Shown here one piece after another: positions 62,201-64,000 of a stretch of 64,000 nucleotides of DNA. The DNA lies in NCBI RefSeq assembly GCF_041381155.1, contig NC_091145.1, positions 41,939,697-42,003,696 on the forward strand, written 5' to 3'. This DNA comes from Argopecten irradians. Taxonomy: Eukaryota; Mollusca; Bivalvia; Pectinida; Pectinidae. A program made the position numbers and the translations under genes. The number at the start of each line of letters is the position of its first letter. Within the stretch, counting starts at the first letter, position 1. Below the pieces are notes generated by a model. The model ran no database searches, was not told where the DNA came from, and saw only the letters and a list, made by a program, of their open reading frames with translations.

Positions 62201-62827
62201 GACTTGCCTGGTCTATCTACCTGACCTATATTTACTTGACTTGCCTGGTCTATCTACCTGACCTATATTTACTTGACTTACCTTGTCTATCTACCTGACC
62301 AATATTTACTTGACTTACCTGGTCTATCTACCTGACCTATCTTTACTTGACTTACCTGGTCTATCTACCTAACCTATCTTTACTTGACTTACCTTGTCTA
62401 TCTATCTGACCTATCTTTACTTGACTTACCTTGTCTATCTACCTGAACTATATTTACTTGACTTACCTTGTCTATCTACCTGACCTATCTTTACTTGACT
62501 TACCTGGTCTATCTACCTGACCTATCTTTACTTGACTTACCTTGTCTATCTACCTGACCTATCTTTACTTGACTTACCTGTTCTATCTATCTGACCTATC
62601 TTTACTTGACTTACCTGGTCTATCTATCTGACGTATCTTTACTTGACTTACCTGGCATTACGAAGGTCAAGGTTGCCTGTCACAAGTTGTCTGTTACCTG
62701 GTCCTGACATCACCATGGCTGCGTCTTCCACTAAACCATGACATCCAGTACCAACATGGCCACCCTGGACTAGAGACCACTTAGTTTTATCTACACCCAG
62801 TCCTTCAAAATTATCCTTCAAGTATGC
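44190..62827 (-). CDS. RELN: Reelin, 3' part (repeats 7-8 and C-terminal tail), 5' end off window
   Basis: Ten minus-strand exons: 62652-62827, 60987-61093, 57120-57299, 56018-56241, 55469-55713, 54974-55128, 54420-54636, 52899-53013, 52542-52720 and 44190-44241. They total 1650 nt, 549 residues plus stop, with all phases matching. Reelin is a secreted glycoprotein of eight repeats, each two BNR-like subrepeats around an EGF module. In vertebrates it signals through VLDLR/ApoER2. Seen here: LKDNFEG...GGHVGTGCHG, YWETL, VRWWQPL...[110 protein letters not shown], and a basic tail. Order and spacing match repeats 7-8 of vertebrate reelin. Receptor-binding repeats would lie beyond 64000. The organism's use of reelin is not shown. 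Confidence 0.95.
44407..52541 (-). repeat. Donor-derived minisatellite F, 59-bp unit, about 138 copies
   Basis: On the minus strand each unit reads as the last 47 nt of reelin exon 52542-52720 plus the first 12 nt of the intron. Landmarks are GGGACACAACCAGTGGGTCA, TAGATCTTGTAGAAATCATA and AC|GTAAGTCATGAC. The genuine exon end is GGGACACGACCAGTGGGCCA...GTAGAAATCATAAT|GTAAGTCACGAC. Nearly every unit therefore contains an intact GTAAGT 5' splice site. The array fills nearly the whole 8.3-kb last intron. Edge units are diverged and the core is homogeneous. Local damage is seen near 45240-45300, 49650-49690, 49800-49855, 50700-50760 and 51115-51170. Confidence 0.96.
52542..52720 (-). CDS. RELN: Reelin exon (repeat 8, end of second subrepeat)
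   Basis: Acceptor TTTTTTCAG, phase 0 in, phase 2 out at ATAAT|GTAAGT. It encodes GIHWKLLARHDPEDYLNPKR, then AAYNLPGDARANGVQFRWWQ and [19 protein letters not shown], the signature end of reelin repeat 8. Its 3' 47 nt seed array F. Confidence 0.94.
52899..53013 (-). CDS. RELN: Reelin exon (repeat 8)
   Basis: 115 nt after acceptor CTTTTTCAG, donor GATAAG|GTAGGT. It encodes KIMFVLQIGCRAQTSTCNV...GVLLQYTVDK, matching the KIMFVLQIG...VLLQYS block of reelin. It enters in phase 2 and leaves in phase 0. Confidence 0.93.
53014..54419 (-). other. Reelin intron without an array
   Basis: 1.4 kb of AT-rich intron. No tandem repeat, unlike several neighbouring introns, and no other feature is seen. Confidence 0.6.
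54420..54636 (-). CDS. RELN: Reelin exon (repeat 8, first subrepeat end/second start)
   Basis: 217 nt, acceptor TTTATTTTAG, donor GCCAG|GTACAC. It encodes LSCEKITRHLLRKMSDSFEG, then [35 protein letters not shown] and LRQMVTVEMDLRKA. The first codons finish the EGF module begun in the previous exon. Confidence 0.95.
54974..55128 (-). CDS. RELN: Reelin exon (end of BNR subrepeat plus EGF module)
   Basis: 155 nt, acceptor TTCTTTCCAG, donor CACAG|GTAAAT. It encodes [40 protein letters not shown] and [12 protein letters not shown]: the RFRW-x-Q/WALDD end of a subrepeat, then an EGF module with its Cys spacing. Confidence 0.95.
55469..55713 (-). CDS. RELN: Reelin exon (repeat 7, second subrepeat)
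   Basis: 245 nt, phase 0 in, phase 2 out. It encodes IVVGCNGQPDHCASNSPVKL, MYNKNPATDRWEYVQPLCLP and later WVTIDLPDTVYS. The VGC...V-x-L-x-Y...CLP...LPD-x-V-x-S frame follows vertebrate reelin closely. Confidence 0.95.
56018..56241 (-). CDS. RELN: Reelin exon (linker to second subrepeat of repeat 7)
   Basis: 224 nt, acceptor TTTTTGTAG, donor TTTAGG|GTAAGC. It encodes [20 protein letters not shown], then WEFTPRGVIREHVCTTNGYA and SKQIIVQHNYMLQFR. The GG/A-EINPS block at the repeat junction is shared with vertebrate reelin. Confidence 0.94.
56335..57119 (-). repeat. Donor-derived minisatellite E, about 50-bp unit, about 15 copies
   Basis: On the minus strand each unit resembles the last about 40 nt of exon 57120-57299 with its donor: CAGTGGGGCCCC, GGGAGATAGACGACGTCTAT and ATAG|GTATGTATATA. 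The true junction is GACATCTATATAG|GTATGT. Many copies carry CTAG in place of CCCAG, giving in-frame TAG codons. It fills practically the whole intron between exons 57120 and 56241. Unit length varies (48-56 bp). Confidence 0.92.
57120..57299 (-). CDS. RELN: Reelin exon (repeat 7, first subrepeat), flanked by two junction arrays
   Basis: 180 nt, acceptor CATGTGTGTAG, donor ATATAG|GTATGT, phase 1 in and out. It encodes IYWETLHILDYASYQEIKKD, YILLPQGARTDSTKVRWWQP and [20 protein letters not shown]. The first 30 nt with the acceptor are the template of array D, and the last 42 nt with the donor are the template of array E. Confidence 0.95.
57300..60815 (-). repeat. Acceptor-derived minisatellite D, 70-bp unit, about 50 copies
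   Basis: On the minus strand each unit contains TTCTGACATGTGTGTAG|GTATTTACTGGGAAACCCTC then CACATACTAG. That is the 3' splice site and first 30 nt of exon 57120-57299 joined to about 40 nt of intron. Variants replace GTATTTACT by GTATGTACT and CATGTGTGTAG by ATATTTGTGTAG. A decoy acceptor would read IYWETLHIL, EFLL and then a stop (TAA) within the same unit. Plus-strand frames of 68-137 residues in this array are shadows. Confidence 0.96.
60987..61093 (-). CDS. RELN: Reelin exon (repeat 7, first subrepeat)
   Basis: 107 nt, acceptor TATATTGTTAG, donor ATAACG|GTGAGT, phase 2 in, phase 1 out. It encodes FIQYYAVIGGAGPGPGCFPP, then SSSRHSVILQYSTDN. The FIQ-x-Y...ILQYSTDNG block is typical of reelin subrepeats. 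Confidence 0.93.
61380..61960. repeat. Dispersed repeat (CAAGAGGCCCAGAGGGCCT type) in reelin intron
   Basis: It begins ACAAGAGGCCCAGAGGGCCT and ends near GACGGACGGACGATGGACGC. Inside are three similar modules (about 61500, 61660, 61820) with GGCCAAATCTGRTTKCAWTC and CTATGACTAGTAGCGATTT. This start and tail are familiar from bivalve interspersed repeats (general knowledge). The minus-strand 149-residue frame is a shadow. Confidence 0.75.
61975..62651 (-). repeat. Donor-derived minisatellite C, 37-bp unit, about 18 copies
   Basis: On the minus strand the unit reads ACCAG|GTAAGTCAAGTAAA and then GATAGGTCAGGTAGATAG. It repeats the donor of exon 62652-62827 (GCCAG|GTAAGTCAAG) with four exonic bases. 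Almost every copy keeps GTAAGT. It abuts the exon directly. Confidence 0.93.
62652..62827 (-). CDS. RELN: Reelin exon (repeat 7 start), flanked by two junction arrays
   Basis: 176 nt, acceptor AATGTTTTAG, donor AATGCCAG|GTAAGT, phase 0 in, phase 2 out. It encodes AYLKDNFEGLGVDKTKWSLV, then QGGHVGTGCHGLVEDAAMVM and SGPGNRQLVTGNLDLRNA. It opens a BNR-like subrepeat just after an EGF module whose exon lies off the window. Confidence 0.94.
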
Positions 62828-63132
62828 CTAAAACATTTAAATTATCCTTCAAGTAAGCCTAAAACACCTGAAACGTTTAAATTATCCTTCAAGTAAGCCT
62901 GAAACATTAAAATTATCATTCAAGAACGTCTAAAACATTCAAATGCTCCTTCAGGTACGCCTGAAACATTAAAATTATCATTCAAGAACGTCTAAAACAT
63001 TCAAATGCTCCTTCAGGTACGCCTGAAACATTAAAATTATCATTCAAGAACGTCTAAAACATTCAAATGCTCCTTCAGGTACGCCTGAGACATTAAAATC
63101 ATTCTTCAAGTACGCCTGAAACATTTAGATTA
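62828..63132 (-). repeat. Acceptor-derived minisatellite B, 31-bp unit, about 10 copies
   Basis: On the minus strand units read ...AATGTTTYAG|GCRTACYTGAAGGA, repeating the acceptor and the first 14-20 nt (codons for AYLKDN) of exon 62652-62827. Two subtypes alternate: TTTTAG|ACGTTCTTGAATGA and TTTCAG|GCGTACCTGAAGGA. Together they form a 62-bp higher-order unit in the middle of the array. Confidence 0.9.
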
Positions 63133-64000
63133 TCATTACAGGGTTGACAGATGATAGGTAATTACAGTCAGTACTTACAGGGTTGACAGATGATAGGTAA
63201 CTACAGTCAGTACTTACAGGGTTGACAGATGATAGGTGACTACAGTCAGTACTTACAGGGTTGACAGATGATAGGTGACTACAGTCAGTACTTACAGGGT
63301 TGACAGATGATAGGTGACTACAGTCAGTACTTACAGGGTTGACAGATGATAGGTGACTACAGTCAGTACTTACAGGGTTGACAGATGATAGGTGACTACA
63401 GTCAGTACTTACAGGGTTGACAGATGATAGGTGACTACAGTCAGTACTTACATGGTTGACAGATGATAGGTGACTACAGTCAGTACTTACAGGGTTGACA
63501 GATGATAGGTAACTACAGTCAGTACTTACAGGGTTGACAGATGATAGGTGACTACAGTCAGTACTTACAGGGTTGACAGATGATAGGTGACTACAGTCAG
63601 TACTTACAGGGTTGACAGATGATAGGTAACTACAGTCAGTACTTACAGGGTTGACAGATGATAGGTGACTACAGTCAGTACTTACAGGGTTGACAGATGA
63701 TAGGTGACTACAGTCAGTACTTACAGGGTTGACAGATGATAGGTGACTACAGTCAGTACTTACAGGGTTGACAGATGATAGGTGACTACAGTCAGTACTT
63801 ACAGGGTTGACAGATGATAGGTGACTACAGTCAGTACTTACAGGGTTGACAGATGATAGGTGACTACAGTCAGTACTTACAGGGTTGACAGATGATAGGT
63901 GACTACAGTCAGTACTTACAGGGTTGACAGATGATAGGTGACTACAGTCAGTACTTACAGGGTTGACAGATGATAGGTGACTACAGTCAGTACTTACAGG
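63133..64000 (-). repeat. Donor-derived minisatellite A, 39-bp unit, at least 22 copies, runs off window
   Basis: On the minus strand the unit reads TGACTGTAGTCACCTATCAT, CTGTCAACCCT|GTAAGTAC. In phase 0 the exonic half codes DCSHLSSVNP, which continues into AYLKDNFEG of the next exon just as the last EGF Cys and linker do in vertebrate reelin. So the unit is the end of the unseen upstream reelin exon plus its donor. The array abuts array B without unique sequence between. Confidence 0.93.

Noticed and set aside
1..64000. tRNA, rRNA or other structured RNA genes
   Set aside because: Looked for box A/B-like and conserved rRNA words by eye and found none convincing; a covariance-model scan would be needed to exclude them.

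Overview
The window is eukaryotic and intron-rich. GT-AG introns join in consistent phases, the non-coding DNA is AT-rich, and there are AAUAAA-type poly(A) signals, non-LTR retrotransposon remains and many tandem repeats. The gene content (a laccase-type multicopper oxidase, a LamG/mucin-like type I membrane protein with a C-terminal Cys-plus-TM module, and reelin) and the dispersed repeats with GACGGACGGAC-type tails point to a lophotrochozoan, most likely a bivalve mollusc. The species cannot be read from the sequence.

Layout. 1-9.1 kb: repeats only. These are a 21-bp minisatellite, a decayed minus-strand LINE of the CR1/Jockey-like type (about 3.4-7.1 kb), and a 45-bp minisatellite abutting the LINE's 5' end. 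9.8-19.3 kb (+): laccase-like gene in three exons. Exon 1 ends exactly at the ATG, intron 1 (6.9 kb) holds two minisatellites (55 and 62 bp), and exon 3 encodes a TM anchor. A 28-bp tandem duplication breaks the frame in exon 2. 22.3-35.9 kb (-): six-exon gene for a 577-residue protein (signal peptide, LamG-like domain, Thr-rich stalk, Cys-rich segment, TM). Its first intron holds a 6.4-kb array of a 49-bp repeat. 36-43.7 kb: intergenic, with dispersed repeats, a second LINE fragment and a 2.9-kb array of a 31-32-bp repeat. 43.7->64 kb (-): the 3' end of a reelin gene in ten coding exons (549 codons plus stop, all phases compatible), covering reelin repeats 7-8 and a short basic C-terminal tail.

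Main discovery candidate. In the reelin gene at least six minisatellites have repeat units that straddle exon-intron junctions. Each unit carries the end of the neighbouring exon with its 5' splice site, or the 3' splice site with the start of the exon. The largest (about 8.1 kb, 59-bp unit, roughly 138 copies) fills the last intron and puts a GTAAGT 5' splice site in nearly every unit. One exon (57120-57299) is flanked by a donor-derived array on one side and an acceptor-derived array on the other. By my estimate about 30 kb of the 64 kb (about 47%) is minisatellite, in 13 arrays of which nearly all have distinct units.

The three genes do not form an obvious pathway. All three appear to encode secreted or cell-surface proteins. 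Exon coordinates come from reading splice signals, phase and homology by eye; no transcript evidence was available.
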